Positions 1 to 8,380 of a stretch of 64,000 bases of DNA are shown piece by piece. Position 1 is the stretch's first letter. Every line of letters starts with the position of its first letter. Below the pieces are notes generated by a model. It searched no databases. It had not been told where the DNA came from and worked only from the letters and a program-made list of their open reading frames with translations. A program made the position numbers and the translations under genes. The stretch comes from Micropruina glycogenica (GTDB taxonomy: Bacteria > Actinomycetota > Actinomycetes > Propionibacteriales > Propionibacteriaceae), in assembly GCF_039524395.1 (NCBI RefSeq), contig NZ_BAAAGO010000024.1, one strand, 5' to 3'.

Positions 1-89
1 CCAAACCCCGAATCCGACGCTGCCTCAAGCGCTACATCGCCCGCCAAATCTTCCGACACCTCAACACGACCACCCTTGACAAGACATAG
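1..89 (+). CDS. C-terminal end of a transposase-like protein (IS110-type), cut by the window edge
   Basis: An open frame runs in from the left edge and stops at TAG 87-89. Its visible end contains RRCLKRYIARQIF followed by a short polar tail. This basic LKRYIAR-type ending resembles the C-termini of IS110-family transposases as I remember them, but under 30 residues are visible and no catalytic residue can be checked. If correct, a mobile element borders the riboflavin transporter locus. It could instead be the end of an unrelated basic protein. No terminal inverted repeat was identified. Confidence 0.45.
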   Translation, partial: KPRIRRCLKRYIARQIFRHLNTTTLDKT

Positions 90-166
90 AAGCGTCTCGA
101 CCACCCAAGCTCGACCGCGGAACCGCAACGGCCCGCCGCCCGCCCTGAGATACCATGAGGGCGATT

Positions 167-290
167 CGTGCTCCGGGGTCGGTGTAAGTCCGAACCGGCG
201 GTGACAGTCCGCGACCCGTCGCAGCAATGCGACGGTTGATCCGGTGAAACTCCGGAACCGACGGTGAAAGTCCGGATGGGAGGCAGCACG
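167..290 (+). ncRNA. FMN riboswitch (RFN element)
   Basis: The stretch carries the conserved RFN blocks in order: a CCGGGGTCGGTG block, GTCCGAACCGGCGGT, AGTCCGCGAC, a variable hairpin (CCGTCGCAGCAATGCGACGG), TTGATCCGGTGAAACTCCGG, ACCGACGGTGAAAGTCC and GGATGGGAG. The closing P1 stem pairs CGTGCT (167-172) with AGCACG (285-290). This family binds flavin mononucleotide and switches off riboflavin synthesis or uptake genes. Here it lies about 80 bases upstream of an ABC permease gene, which points to riboflavin uptake. Confidence 0.95.
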
Positions 291-320
291 GGCGGCGTCC
301 GCTTCTGCGTGCGCCGTCGA

Positions 321-370
321 TCGGCGCATTCTCCTGCGCCGACCCCCGGTCGCGAAGCGAACCGGAGGAG
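321..370 (+). promoter_or_regulatory. Expression platform of the FMN riboswitch, with the ribX ribosome-binding site
   Basis: TCGGCGCA (321-328) pairs perfectly with TGCGCCGA (335-342) around a pyrimidine-rich loop. A second stem can pair CCGGT near 346 with ACCGG (361-365), which borders the Shine-Dalgarno sequence GGAGGAG (364-370) ahead of the ATG at 374. No U-run follows either stem, so control of translation by hiding the ribosome-binding site looks more likely than termination. That mechanism is inferred from layout only. Confidence 0.55.
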
Positions 371-373
371 ACG

Positions 374-1138
374 ATGACCAGCATCAGCCCGCAGACCAGG
401 CGCCTCGTCGCGCCCCTGCTGCTCGGGCTCGCCCTGCTGGCGCTCTGGACGGCCCTGGCCGGCGTCGCCTCACCCGTACTGCTGCCCGGCCCCGCGAAGG
501 TGCTGGCGCGGTTCTGGAGCGACCTGATCACCGGAGCCCTGTGGCCCTACCTCGCCGTCACCCTTGCCGAAGCCCTGGGCGGCTGCCTGATCGGCGCCGC
601 CGTCGCGCTGCCGCTATCCGTGGCGATTCACCGCTCGGCGTGGTTCTCGGACGCCGTCCAACCGTTTCTCGGCGCCACCCAGGCCATTCCTGCGGTGGCG
701 CTGGCGCCCCTGCTCGTGCTGTGGATCGGCTACGGCCTGCTGCCCGTGGTCTTGCTCTGCGCACTCATCGTGTTCTTTCCGATTCTGGTGGCCGCCGTGG
801 TGGGCCTGCGCATGGTGCCCCGCGAGGTGGTGGACGCCGCCAGGCTGGACGGCGCCGGCAGCCTCGGCCTGCTGCATCACGTCGAGGCCCCGCTGGCGCT
901 GCCCTCGCTGCTGGGCGGGTTCAAGAACGGCTTCGCGCTCAGCGTCACCGGCGCCGTGGTGGGCGAAATGGTGATGGGCGGCAGCGGCCTGGGCACCGTG
1001 CTCACCGTGCAACGCGACGCCGTCGACACCACCGGCATGTTCGCCACCATCGCCTGGCTGTGCGTGATCGCCGCCACCGCCTATTCGTTGATCACCTGGT
1101 GGGAGCGCCGCTCCGCCATCGTCGAAGCCCTGACCTGA
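374..1138 (+). CDS. ribX: ABC transporter permease, probable riboflavin transporter RibX
   Basis: A 254-residue inner-membrane protein of the binding-protein-dependent transport permease family (SsuC/ThiX-like). It has about six hydrophobic segments. The EAA-type loop near residue 153 reads DAARLDGAGSLGLLHHVEAP, the site where such permeases contact their ATPase. The ATG is preceded by GGAGGAG and an FMN riboswitch. The next gene is a lipoprotein of the NMT1/THI5-like binding family. Permease plus binding protein under an RFN element matches the RibXY riboflavin transporter described in Chloroflexi and other bacteria. No ATPase gene is adjacent. A thiamine-precursor or sulfonate substrate is possible from sequence alone, but the riboswitch argues for a flavin. 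Confidence 0.85.
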   Translation: MTSISPQTRRLVAPLLLGLALLALWTALAGVASPVLLPGPAKVLARFWSDLITGALWPYLAVTLAEALGGCLIGAAVALPLSVAIHRSAWFSDAVQPFLGATQAIPAVALAPLLVLWIGYGLLPVVLLCALIVFFPILVAAVVGLRMVPREVVDAARLDGAGSLGLLHHVEAPLALPSLLGGFKNGFALSVTGAVVGEMVMGGSGLGTVLTVQRDAVDTTGMFATIAWLCVIAATAYSLITWWERRSAIVEALT

Positions 1139-1162
1139 AACAAAGCCTCGAAGGAGTCGTCC

Positions 1163-2173
1163 ATGCACCGCCGAACCCTGCTGACCGCCGCTCTGGCGCT
1201 CGCCGCCGCGGGCTGCGCCGGCCCGTCCACCACCAGCGGGTCGCCTGCGGCCTCGGGCAGCGCGCCCACCAGCCGGGCCGTCATCGGGCTCAGCTACATA
1301 CCCAACGTGCAGTTCGCGCCGTTCTATGTGGGTGTCAACGACAAGCTGTTCGACCCGGTGCCGGCCCAGGTGAGCCTGCGTCATCACGGCGCCACCGAGG
1401 GCCTGTTCAACGCGCTCACCTCAGGTGCCGAGCACTTTCTGGTGGCGGCCGGCAGCGAGGCCATGCAGGCGCGCGCCGAGGGTGTCGACGTGATCGCCGT
1501 GGGCGCCTACTACAAGTCGTTTCCGGTGCAGGTGCTGGCACTCGACTCTTCACCCGTTCAGGCCCTGGCCGACCTGAAGGGCCGGCGGTTGGGTGTGCCC
1601 GGCCGCTACGGCGAATCGTGGCTGGCGGCCCAGGTGGCGCTCAACACCGCCGGGCTGACCGAGGCCGACGTGACGATCGTCGAGGTCGGCTACACCCAGG
1701 TCGCCGCGCTGACCACCAAGAAGGTGGACGCCGTGGTCGGCTTCACCACCAACGAACTGGTGCAGCTGCAACTCGCGGGCGCCAACCCACGCGCACTGCC
1801 GGTGGCCGCCGGCACCGTGCCCCTGGTCAGCACCTGCCTGCTCACCACCACCGCGTACGCCAAGAAGAACCCCGAGGTCGTCCGCCAGGTGGTGCAGGCG
1901 GTGGCGAGCGCGATCGAGGCCACCGCTGCCGACCAGCCGAAGGCGATCGACATCGCCGCCACCCAGATTCCGGGGTGGACGGCCGCGGCCCGGCCCAACG
2001 CCGAAGCGGTGCTGCAGGCGTCCATCGACCTGATGGACGTGCACGACGGCACCTTCGGCCCGGCCCTGGACGCGACGCAGTGGGCTCAGATGGCTGAGTT
2101 TCTGCAATCGGGAAAGCTGATCAAGACCCCGGTCACGGCCACGGACGCCTTCACCAACACCTTCGCGATGTGA
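1163..2173 (+). CDS. ribY: Substrate-binding lipoprotein, probable riboflavin-binding RibY
   Basis: 336 residues. The N-terminus MHRRTLLTAALALAAAGC is a lipoprotein signal with the lipobox ending at Cys18, so the protein should be anchored outside the membrane. The body resembles NMT1/THI5-like periplasmic binding proteins: GLSYIPNVQFAPFYVG near residue 38, then the GSEAMQARAEG and LKGRRLGVPGRYGESW segments. A strong site, GAAGGAG, lies upstream of the ATG, 24 bases after the ribX stop, so the two are co-transcribed from the riboswitch leader. The expected role is delivering riboflavin to RibX. Substrate assignment rests on the RFN element. Confidence 0.85.
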   Translation: MHRRTLLTAALALAAAGCAGPSTTSGSPAASGSAPTSRAVIGLSYIPNVQFAPFYVGVNDKLFDPVPAQVSLRHHGATEGLFNALTSGAEHFLVAAGSEAMQARAEGVDVIAVGAYYKSFPVQVLALDSSPVQALADLKGRRLGVPGRYGESWLAAQVALNTAGLTEADVTIVEVGYTQVAALTTKKVDAVVGFTTNELVQLQLAGANPRALPVAAGTVPLVSTCLLTTTAYAKKNPEVVRQVVQAVASAIEATAADQPKAIDIAATQIPGWTAAARPNAEAVLQASIDLMDVHDGTFGPALDATQWAQMAEFLQSGKLIKTPVTATDAFTNTFAM

Positions 2174-2315
2174 CCAGTCACGGACCCGCCTGGCGACCGT
2201 CGGACGGGAGTGGCACTATGACGGGTATGAGCCAGGTCGGTCCCGGAACGCCGAATTTCGTCCCGGGCAGAGCCCCCATGCGCGGGCCGCGGGTCAGTGC
2301 GAGCGATGGTTCGGA

Positions 2316-4586
2316 GTGCCGGGACGCGTGTTTTCGTTTGTGAGAAGCGGCGGCAACCTGGGCAGGGCTGATCCTGCGCGGGGTGCGACCGCGTCCGGTC
2401 TGCGGCTGTGGCTGGCGCGCGCCCTGGGCATGACCTGCCTGGCCATTCTGGTGCCTGCGCTGTTCATCTCACTCAACCAGTTGCCCTACCTGCACTGGAT
2501 CTGGCTGGTGTTGGTCGGCGGCAGCATCGTCGGTTTCAGCCTGCTGATGCCGGTGTACGCGTGGCAACTGGGTGATGTTCGGTGGCTGTCGGGGGCGTAC
2601 GCGCTGGCTGTTCTGGTGGGTCTGCTGACCTGGCCGCTGGCCTGGCTCATCGACACCCCGGCGCAAGCAGCGCCGTGGCTGTGGATGTGTCTCGGGGTGG
2701 CCAGCGTGTGCGCTGCGATGGCCACCACCGTGGGGGTGGGGTTCGGCTACGCCGCCGTTTCGTCGCTGGCGTTCGGTTTCGTGCGGCTCACGCCGGCCGG
2801 CGGCGCCCGCCCACCGCTGGGGGCGCTGCAGGACGTGCTCACCCTGATGGTGCTGCCCACCGCCCTGTTGCTACTGATTCAGTTCTTCGCCGGGGCGGTC
2901 GAAGAGCTGGACGCCACCACCGCCGAATCTCAGCGCGTCGAGGCCGACCGGGCCATCGACAAGGCGCTCAGCCAGCGCCGCACCGTGCTCGACGGCATCA
3001 TTCACGACCGGGTGATGACCAGCCTGGTGGCGGCGGTGCAGACCGACCAGCCGCGCGGCGAGGTGGCCGACCTGGCCGGGGCGGCGCTCGACTCGCTGGC
3101 CGAAGCGGGAGCCCCGACCGACGTGGGGCAGCCGCTGTCGCCCCATCAACTGGCCCGGCTGATCGAGGGCATGGTCGAGGCCGTGTGTCCGCAGGCCACG
3201 GTCAATGTGGACGCCGACAGCGACGCGGTGGCCGTCAGCGCGTCGGTGGCCAGTACGCTCGGGCAGGCAGCGCGCGAAGCCGTGATGAACGTCACCCGGC
3301 ACGCCGAGGCCGACCAGGTGACGATCGACATCTCGGCTCGGCTGGTCGGTGACGACCAGCGGGTGCGGGTCGACGTTCGTGACGACGGCCGCGGCTTCGA
3401 CCCCGCCGAGGTGCCCGAGGGTCGGTTCGGCATTCGGGTGTCGATGAGAGAGCGCATGGCGGGCGTCGGCGGCACGGTCGACATCACCTCGCGCCCCGGT
3501 GACGGCACGCTGGTCAGCCTGCGCTGGAGCGGCCGCGACCAGCAGGCGGGCGAAACGATCTCGCGGCGCCGGGCGTCCGAGGCGTTACGTTCGGTGCTGC
3601 GCGTCGAGGTCTTTCTGTTTCTGGTCTGGCTGGTGGTCGGCGTGCAGGTGGTGGTCGGGTTGATCTCGGCGATCTCGATGCCCAACCAGGGCCCGGTGCT
3701 GGTGGCCCAGGGGTTGGCCATCGCAGCCACCGCGATCGCACTGCACAAGGCCGGCGATCGTCCGATGACCACGCTGGAGGCCGGCCTGGTGGTGGTGTGC
3801 CTGGTGGCGATCGCGCATCTGGTGCACGCCACGTTGCCCATCGGCGAGATGCCCACCAACTCCACCTGGCACAGCACCGTGATCATGGCGTTGCTGATCA
3901 CGGTGCTGGTGCGCGGCCAGCGACTGGCCGCCTGGCTGGGGCTGGCGGTCTTCGTGGCGCAGGCCGTCTACTGGGCACGCACGCACGAACTCGGGCCGGC
4001 AGCGGTGCTGCAAGAGATCTTCGGGCCCGTGCTCTGGCTGGGGCTGGCCACCCTGGTGCTGCGCGGCCTGCGCTCGATCGGCGAGCAACTGGTGCGGGTG
4101 CGCAAGCGCTCGCGCGAGAACACCCAGGCCATGGCCGAGAGCTTCTCGAACCTGGTGCTGCGTGACGTGTGGCTCACCCAGTTGCGCGAGCAGATCGGCC
4201 CGCTGCTGCAGAACCTGGCCGACCCGACCCACCAACTCACCCAGGCCGAGCGCGACGACTGCCGCATTCTCGAGGGCCGGCTGCGTGACGCGTTGCGCGC
4301 CGGCAACCTCGTCTCGCAAGGGGTCTCGGACGCCATTCAGGCCGCCCGCGGACGCGGCGTCGAGGTGGTGCTGGTCGACAACCGCGGGTCGCGGCTGCCC
4401 GAGGCCGTCCGGTTGGCCACGCTGCGTCGACTGGAGCAACTCGTGCGCACCTCCACCAGCGGACGTATCGTGGCGCGCACCGCACCCGAGGGCTATTCCG
4501 AGGCAGTCACCATTCTCACCGTCGACGCCGAACGCAATCTGACTACGATTGACGAGACCGGCACGGTGACAGTGAGGAAGACATGA
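2316..4586 (+). CDS. Membrane sensor histidine kinase with two membrane blocks
   Basis: 756 residues from a GTG start; no in-frame ATG lies nearby upstream, so the exact start is uncertain. Residues about 28-205 hold several membrane segments. A DHp-like helix follows with IIHDRVMTSL, His230 being the likely phosphorylated residue. A HATPase domain spans about 310-405, with N-box EAVMNVTRHAE (322 on) and G-box DDGRGF (356 on). Unusually, a second hydrophobic block (about 428-590) and a soluble C-terminal region of about 160 residues with no recognised motif come after the kinase core. The stop overlaps the response-regulator start (ATGA), so both are translated together. The signal is unknown. 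Confidence 0.85.
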   Translation: MPGRVFSFVRSGGNLGRADPARGATASGLRLWLARALGMTCLAILVPALFISLNQLPYLHWIWLVLVGGSIVGFSLLMPVYAWQLGDVRWLSGAYALAVLVGLLTWPLAWLIDTPAQAAPWLWMCLGVASVCAAMATTVGVGFGYAAVSSLAFGFVRLTPAGGARPPLGALQDVLTLMVLPTALLLLIQFFAGAVEELDATTAESQRVEADRAIDKALSQRRTVLDGIIHDRVMTSLVAAVQTDQPRGEVADLAGAALDSLAEAGAPTDVGQPLSPHQLARLIEGMVEAVCPQATVNVDADSDAVAVSASVASTLGQAAREAVMNVTRHAEADQVTIDISARLVGDDQRVRVDVRDDGRGFDPAEVPEGRFGIRVSMRERMAGVGGTVDITSRPGDGTLVSLRWSGRDQQAGETISRRRASEALRSVLRVEVFLFLVWLVVGVQVVVGLISAISMPNQGPVLVAQGLAIAATAIALHKAGDRPMTTLEAGLVVVCLVAIAHLVHATLPIGEMPTNSTWHSTVIMALLITVLVRGQRLAAWLGLAVFVAQAVYWARTHELGPAAVLQEIFGPVLWLGLATLVLRGLRSIGEQLVRVRKRSRENTQAMAESFSNLVLRDVWLTQLREQIGPLLQNLADPTHQLTQAERDDCRILEGRLRDALRAGNLVSQGVSDAIQAARGRGVEVVLVDNRGSRLPEAVRLATLRRLEQLVRTSTSGRIVARTAPEGYSEAVTILTVDAERNLTTIDETGTVTVRKT

Positions 4587-5245
4587 GCGATCCAGCCCCG
4601 ATCCGTGCCGCGATCATCGACGATCACGAGGCGATTCGGCTGGGCGTGGGTGCGGCCCTGCAGCAGCACACCGCGGGCCAGGTGAAGGTGGTCAGTTCGC
4701 ACGAGACCGTCGATGAGTTTCTGGCCGACGACGTCGACGCCGACGTGGTGATGCTCGATCTATCACTGGGCGACGATTCCGACCCCAAAGAGAACGTCGA
4801 GAAGCTCGCCGAGGGCGGCTACCGCATTCTGGTCTACTCGATCGCCGACGACATCAGGCTGGTGCGGCGTGCGCTGGCCGGTGGGGCCGACGGGGTGTGC
4901 CGCAAGGCCGAGCCGATCGCGCAGACCATCGAGGCGCTCGAGGCGGTGGCGAACGGCCAGATGGTGCTGAGCCAAGAGATTCTGGCGGCCATCGAGTCCG
5001 ACACCACCTACGTGGCGGCCAGCCTCGGCCCGCGCGAACGGCAGGTGTTGTCGCTGTATGTGGCAGGGCTCGAAATTCCCGAAGTGGCCCAGCAGTTGTA
5101 CATCACCGAGAACAGCGTCAAGGAGTACCTCAAGCGCATTCGGGTGAAGTACACCCAGGTCGACCGGCCGGCCAACAACAAGCTCGACCTGCTGCGCCGG
5201 GCCATCGAGGACGGCATCATTCCGCCGGTGCAGCGACGCAACTGA
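4583..5245 (+). CDS. LuxR/NarL-type response regulator
   Basis: 220 residues. The receiver domain shows the acidic pair Asp13-Asp14 (IIDDHEAIR) and phospho-acceptor Asp59 (VVMLDLSL). The C-terminal helix-turn-helix, about residues 147-205, reads LGPRERQVLSLYVAGL...ITENSVKEYLKRIR, with NSVKEYL in the recognition-helix region. It overlaps the kinase gene by ATGA and is the expected partner of that kinase. Target promoters cannot be named from the window. Confidence 0.93.
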   Translation: MSDPAPIRAAIIDDHEAIRLGVGAALQQHTAGQVKVVSSHETVDEFLADDVDADVVMLDLSLGDDSDPKENVEKLAEGGYRILVYSIADDIRLVRRALAGGADGVCRKAEPIAQTIEALEAVANGQMVLSQEILAAIESDTTYVAASLGPRERQVLSLYVAGLEIPEVAQQLYITENSVKEYLKRIRVKYTQVDRPANNKLDLLRRAIEDGIIPPVQRRN

Positions 5246-5268
5246 GTTCTTCAGGGAAGCGCTGATTC

Positions 5269-5327
5269 TTGTTGATCGAGCTTGTCGAGATCGCATCTCG
5301 GTAAGGGTTCCGACACGCTCAACCAGC
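5269..5327. repeat. Dispersed palindromic repeat, family A (copy 1)
   Basis: Contains TTGTTGATCGAGCTTGTCGAG and, after a short spacer, the degenerate inverted counterpart GTTCCGACACGCTCAACCAG. The same TTGGTCGAGCTTGTCGAGAC-type core recurs near 17545, 18450, 38775 and 58005. It sits between the convergent response regulator and lysozyme-like gene and could fold in RNA from either strand. Confidence 0.7.
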
Positions 5328-5382
5328 GCGGCCGGTTGATCAACGCTTGCCCCCGGGGGTCAGGGCATACCTTGGCGGTGGC

Positions 5383-6033
5383 TCAGTACCAGCCGTGACC
5401 GGCCTTGAACCCCCAGGCACTGCAGGGCGTGCCGTAGCGATCCTTGATGTACTTCAGGCCCCACTTGATCTGGGTGGCCGGGTTGGTCTTCCAGTCGTCG
5501 CCTGCAGTGGCGAGCTTGCTGGCCGGCAGCGACTGCGGAATGCCGTAGGCGCCCGAGGTGGGGTTTTCGGCGTTCCACCGCCAGTTCGACTCCTGCGTCC
5601 AGATCTTGTCGACGCAGGTGAACTCATCTGCGCCCCATTCATACACCTTCAGCATCATGGCCTTGGCGATGTCGCGAGGGTCGGTGGTCTTGGGGTCGTA
5701 GCCGAGCTTCTCGACCTGTTCGGCGTAGCGGGTGGCGGCTTCGGTCTTCGCCCGCTGCTTCGCGAACTCGTTCACCTGCTGGGTGCGTTCGGCCACCGCG
5801 ATCTCGACCGAAGCCTGGTTGAGCTCGGCCTGCCGCTGGTTGAGCGCCCGCGCAACCTCGGGCAGCAGGGCCGGACGGCTGTCGTCGCGCGAGATCTCAC
5901 CGTCACGGTCGAGCGGCGCGACCGGCGCAGCAGCGGGAACCTGTGCGTGCGCCTGGGGCACCACGCCGAAGCCGGCGCTCAGGGTCACCGCAGCCAGCAC
6001 TCCGAGTACGGGGCGGATCGGTGACGGCACCAT
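5383..6033 (-). CDS. Secreted lysozyme-like / transglycosylase-like protein
   Basis: 216 residues from the ATG at 6033; a GTG five codons upstream is the alternative. MVPSPIRPVLGVLAAVTLSAG...AHA is a Sec signal peptide. A charged, probably coiled-coil middle (ALNQRQAELNQASVEIAVAE) leads to a C-terminal domain of about 85 residues. That domain contains TQESNWRWNAENP, SGAYGIPQS and WGLKYIKDRYGTP, typical of lysozyme-like/SLT domains of secreted actinobacterial cell-wall proteins, with Glu in the QESNW motif as probable catalytic acid. It probably cleaves or remodels peptidoglycan outside the cell. The gene stands alone. Confidence 0.85.
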   Translation of the reverse strand: MVPSPIRPVLGVLAAVTLSAGFGVVPQAHAQVPAAAPVAPLDRDGEISRDDSRPALLPEVARALNQRQAELNQASVEIAVAERTQQVNEFAKQRAKTEAATRYAEQVEKLGYDPKTTDPRDIAKAMMLKVYEWGADEFTCVDKIWTQESNWRWNAENPTSGAYGIPQSLPASKLATAGDDWKTNPATQIKWGLKYIKDRYGTPCSAWGFKAGHGWY

Positions 6034-6114
6034 ACGAGGGTGCCACACAAACGTGGTTCAGCAAACTCTCAGTTGTCACCAGTTCGGGTGACAACGGGCC
6101 AGCACCGGGACAGG

Positions 6115-6384
6115 TCACCGTTTGCCCGGCGGCCCACCCAATCCGCGCAGAAAGTCGGGGTCGTCGTCGGGGGCCGGGGGACGCGTGTTGCGCGGGGGTT
6201 GGCGGCGCACGGGGCGTCCGAAGATCAGCCAGGCCAGCGCACCCAGTCCCGGCAGTGCGATCACCATCACGGCCCAGAGCCAGCGCGGCATGAGCCGGAC
6301 GCGGTCGGGGTCGGACTGCGCCACCTCGACCACGCAATAGATGACCAGCAGCGCCAGAATCAGCACCGGCAGTATGCGCGGCAT
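6115..6384 (-). CDS. Small membrane protein with a PLD-nuclease N-terminal-like domain
   Basis: 89 residues from ATG 6384; an upstream ATG at 6405 adds seven residues and is less likely. Two hydrophobic segments (ILPVLILALLVIYCVVEVAQ and WLWAVMVIALPGLGALAWLIFG) are followed by a basic, proline-rich tail. The pattern P-x-W-x-W-x-x-x-x...LPG-x-G-x-x-x-W-x-x-x-G-R-P matches the small two-helix domain named after the N-terminus of phospholipase-D nucleases. Such stand-alone proteins are common beside men genes in actinobacteria; their function is unknown. Confidence 0.8.
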   Translation of the reverse strand: MPRILPVLILALLVIYCVVEVAQSDPDRVRLMPRWLWAVMVIALPGLGALAWLIFGRPVRRQPPRNTRPPAPDDDPDFLRGLGGPPGKR

Positions 6385-6417
6385 GTCACCAATATAGGTC
6401 GGCATTAGGGTGAACGG

Positions 6418-7500
6418 GTGCCCTGCAGACGATCAACCGGTGCCGGCATCGCGAAGGCCGTCGCCGAGGCACTCTCAGGCGGCCCCGGGGTGGCCGTCGC
6501 CGCCGACGTGCACGGCTTTCCCCCCGCGTGGCAACTGGACGGCCCGCCTCTCGACGACGGCGTGGCGGTGCTGGTCGGCACGTCCGGGTCGACCGGCGAC
6601 CCCAAGGGTGTGCAACTGACGGCGGACGCGATCGGCGCCGCGGTGACCGCCACCCATGACCGGCTCGGCGGCCCCGGGCACTGGGTCTGCCCGTTGCCGC
6701 TGCACTACGTGGCGGGCGTGATGACCGTGGCTCGCTCAGCCCTGGCCGGCACCCGGCTGAGCGTGGTGCCCACCGACCTGACCTCGCTGCCGCGACACCC
6801 GGGCCGCAACTACGCCTCGGTGGTGGCCGCACAGTTGCATCGCGCCCTGGATGATCGAGCGATCACCGCCGATCTGGCCCGCTTCGACGCGGTACTGGTG
6901 GGCGGTTCGGCGATACCCCCCGCCCTGCTGCAACGTGGCCGGTCCGCGGGGGTGAATCTGGTGGCCACCTACGGCATGGCCGAAACCTGTGGTGGCTGCG
7001 TGTACGACGGGCTGCCGCTGGCCGGGGTGCAGGTGGCGATCGACCTGGCCGACCGCATCGCCATCACTTCACCCGCGGTGTTCAGCGGGTACCGGCTCGA
7101 CCCGGCCGCCACTGACGCGGCGTTGACCGGGCGGACGCTGCGCACCAACGATCGCGGCCGCTGGAGCGGTGGACGGCTGCAGGTGCTGGGCCGGGTCGAC
7201 GATGTGGTGATCACCGGTGGCGTCAACGTCGACCTGGCCGCGGCCCAACGGGTCGCCGACGCCGCGTTCGGGCCGGCGCGACTGGCCCTGCTCGCGGTGC
7301 CCGACGAGCGGTGGGGCGTCCGCATCGTCGCCCTCACCGACGCAGCGATCGACGTGGCCGAATGTCGCGCCCGGCTAGCCGATTCGTTGCAGCCGGCGGC
7401 GGTGCCGCGGGATCTGCGCCGCGTGGCTGGCCTGCCCCGCACGTCCACTGGCAAGATCGATCGGACGGGCCTGCTGCGGCTGTGGGCCGAAGGAGGCTGA
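6418..7500 (+). CDS. menE: o-Succinylbenzoate-CoA ligase
   Basis: 360 residues from GTG 6418. An ANL-superfamily enzyme that activates o-succinylbenzoate with ATP and CoA in menaquinone synthesis. The nucleotide motif LVGTSGSTGDPKGVQLT (around residue 52), the core YGMAETCGGCVYDG, and the C-terminal catalytic lysine motif STGKIDR are present. The N-terminus is short compared with E. coli MenE, as is usual in actinobacteria. It begins the menE-menA-menC-menD run, with menA starting on the base after its stop. Confidence 0.95.
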   Translation: MPCRRSTGAGIAKAVAEALSGGPGVAVAADVHGFPPAWQLDGPPLDDGVAVLVGTSGSTGDPKGVQLTADAIGAAVTATHDRLGGPGHWVCPLPLHYVAGVMTVARSALAGTRLSVVPTDLTSLPRHPGRNYASVVAAQLHRALDDRAITADLARFDAVLVGGSAIPPALLQRGRSAGVNLVATYGMAETCGGCVYDGLPLAGVQVAIDLADRIAITSPAVFSGYRLDPAATDAALTGRTLRTNDRGRWSGGRLQVLGRVDDVVITGGVNVDLAAAQRVADAAFGPARLALLAVPDERWGVRIVALTDAAIDVAECRARLADSLQPAAVPRDLRRVAGLPRTSTGKIDRTGLLRLWAEGG

Positions 7501-8379
7501 GTGGCCACGTCGACGCAATGGGTCGAGGGCGCCCGTCCACGCACCCTGCCGGCTGCGATCTCACCGGTGGTGGCCGGCAGCGGCATAGCCGCCCACGCCG
7601 GCGGCTTCGCGTTCTGGCCGGCGCTGCTGTGCCTGGTCGTCGCGCTGGCCCTGCAGGTGGGCGTCAACTACGCCAACGACTATTCCGACGGGGTGCGCGG
7701 TACCGATACCGACCGGGTGGGCCCGATGCGGCTGGTGGGCTCGGGGGTGGCGCGACCCGAGCAGGTGAAGGCGGCCGCTTTCGGCTGCTTCGGGGTGGCG
7801 GCCCTGGCCGGGCTCGGCATCGTGCTGATCACCCAGTTGTGGTGGCTGCTGCTGGTGGGGGCCGCCGCCATCGCTGCGGCCTGGTTCTACACCGGCGGCA
7901 AGCGGCCCTACGGCTACCTCGGGCTGGGTGAGCTGTTCGTGTTCGTGTTCTTCGGCCTGGTCGCGGTGGGCGGCACGGTGCTGGTGCAGGTGGGGCACAC
8001 CACCCCCGCCACCTGGGCCGTTGCGGTGACCATCGGCGCCTTGGCCTGCGCCATTCTGGTGGCCAACAACCTGCGCGACCTGCGCGGCGACGCGGCGGTC
8101 GGCAAGCGCACCCTGGCCACCCGGCTGGGCGATCGCGGCACCCGCTGGTTCTTCGCCGCGCTGGTGCTGCTGGCCGTGGTGGGCGTGCTACTGGTCGCCG
8201 CCTGGGCGACGCCGTGGGCCCTGCTCGGCCTGGCCATGCTGGCGTTCCTGGTCACCCCCGTGCGCGAGGTGCTTGCCGGTGGCACCGGCCGGGCCCTGAT
8301 CGGGGTGCTCAAGCAGATCGGCATCGGTGAGCTGGCCGCGGCGGTGGGTCTGGCCGTCGGCCTGGTGATCGGGCGCTGA
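7501..8379 (+). CDS. menA: 1,4-Dihydroxy-2-naphthoate polyprenyltransferase
   Basis: 292 residues, GTG start directly after the menE stop. A UbiA-family membrane prenyltransferase with about eight or nine helices. The first aspartate-rich motif reads NYANDYSDGVRGTD, and the second, NNLRDLRGDAAVGKRTLA, lies near residue 195. It attaches the polyprenyl chain to dihydroxynaphthoate, giving demethylmenaquinone. The likely chain donor is made by the polyprenyl synthase encoded at 36.3 kb. Confidence 0.96.
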   Translation: MATSTQWVEGARPRTLPAAISPVVAGSGIAAHAGGFAFWPALLCLVVALALQVGVNYANDYSDGVRGTDTDRVGPMRLVGSGVARPEQVKAAAFGCFGVAALAGLGIVLITQLWWLLLVGAAAIAAAWFYTGGKRPYGYLGLGELFVFVFFGLVAVGGTVLVQVGHTTPATWAVAVTIGALACAILVANNLRDLRGDAAVGKRTLATRLGDRGTRWFFAALVLLAVVGVLLVAAWATPWALLGLAMLAFLVTPVREVLAGGTGRALIGVLKQIGIGELAAAVGLAVGLVIGR

Positions 8380-8380
8380 C

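Noticed and set aside
541..2097. 518-residue plus-strand ORF over ribX-ribY
   Set aside because: Arg-rich shadow frame; the ribX and ribY frames show clear families.
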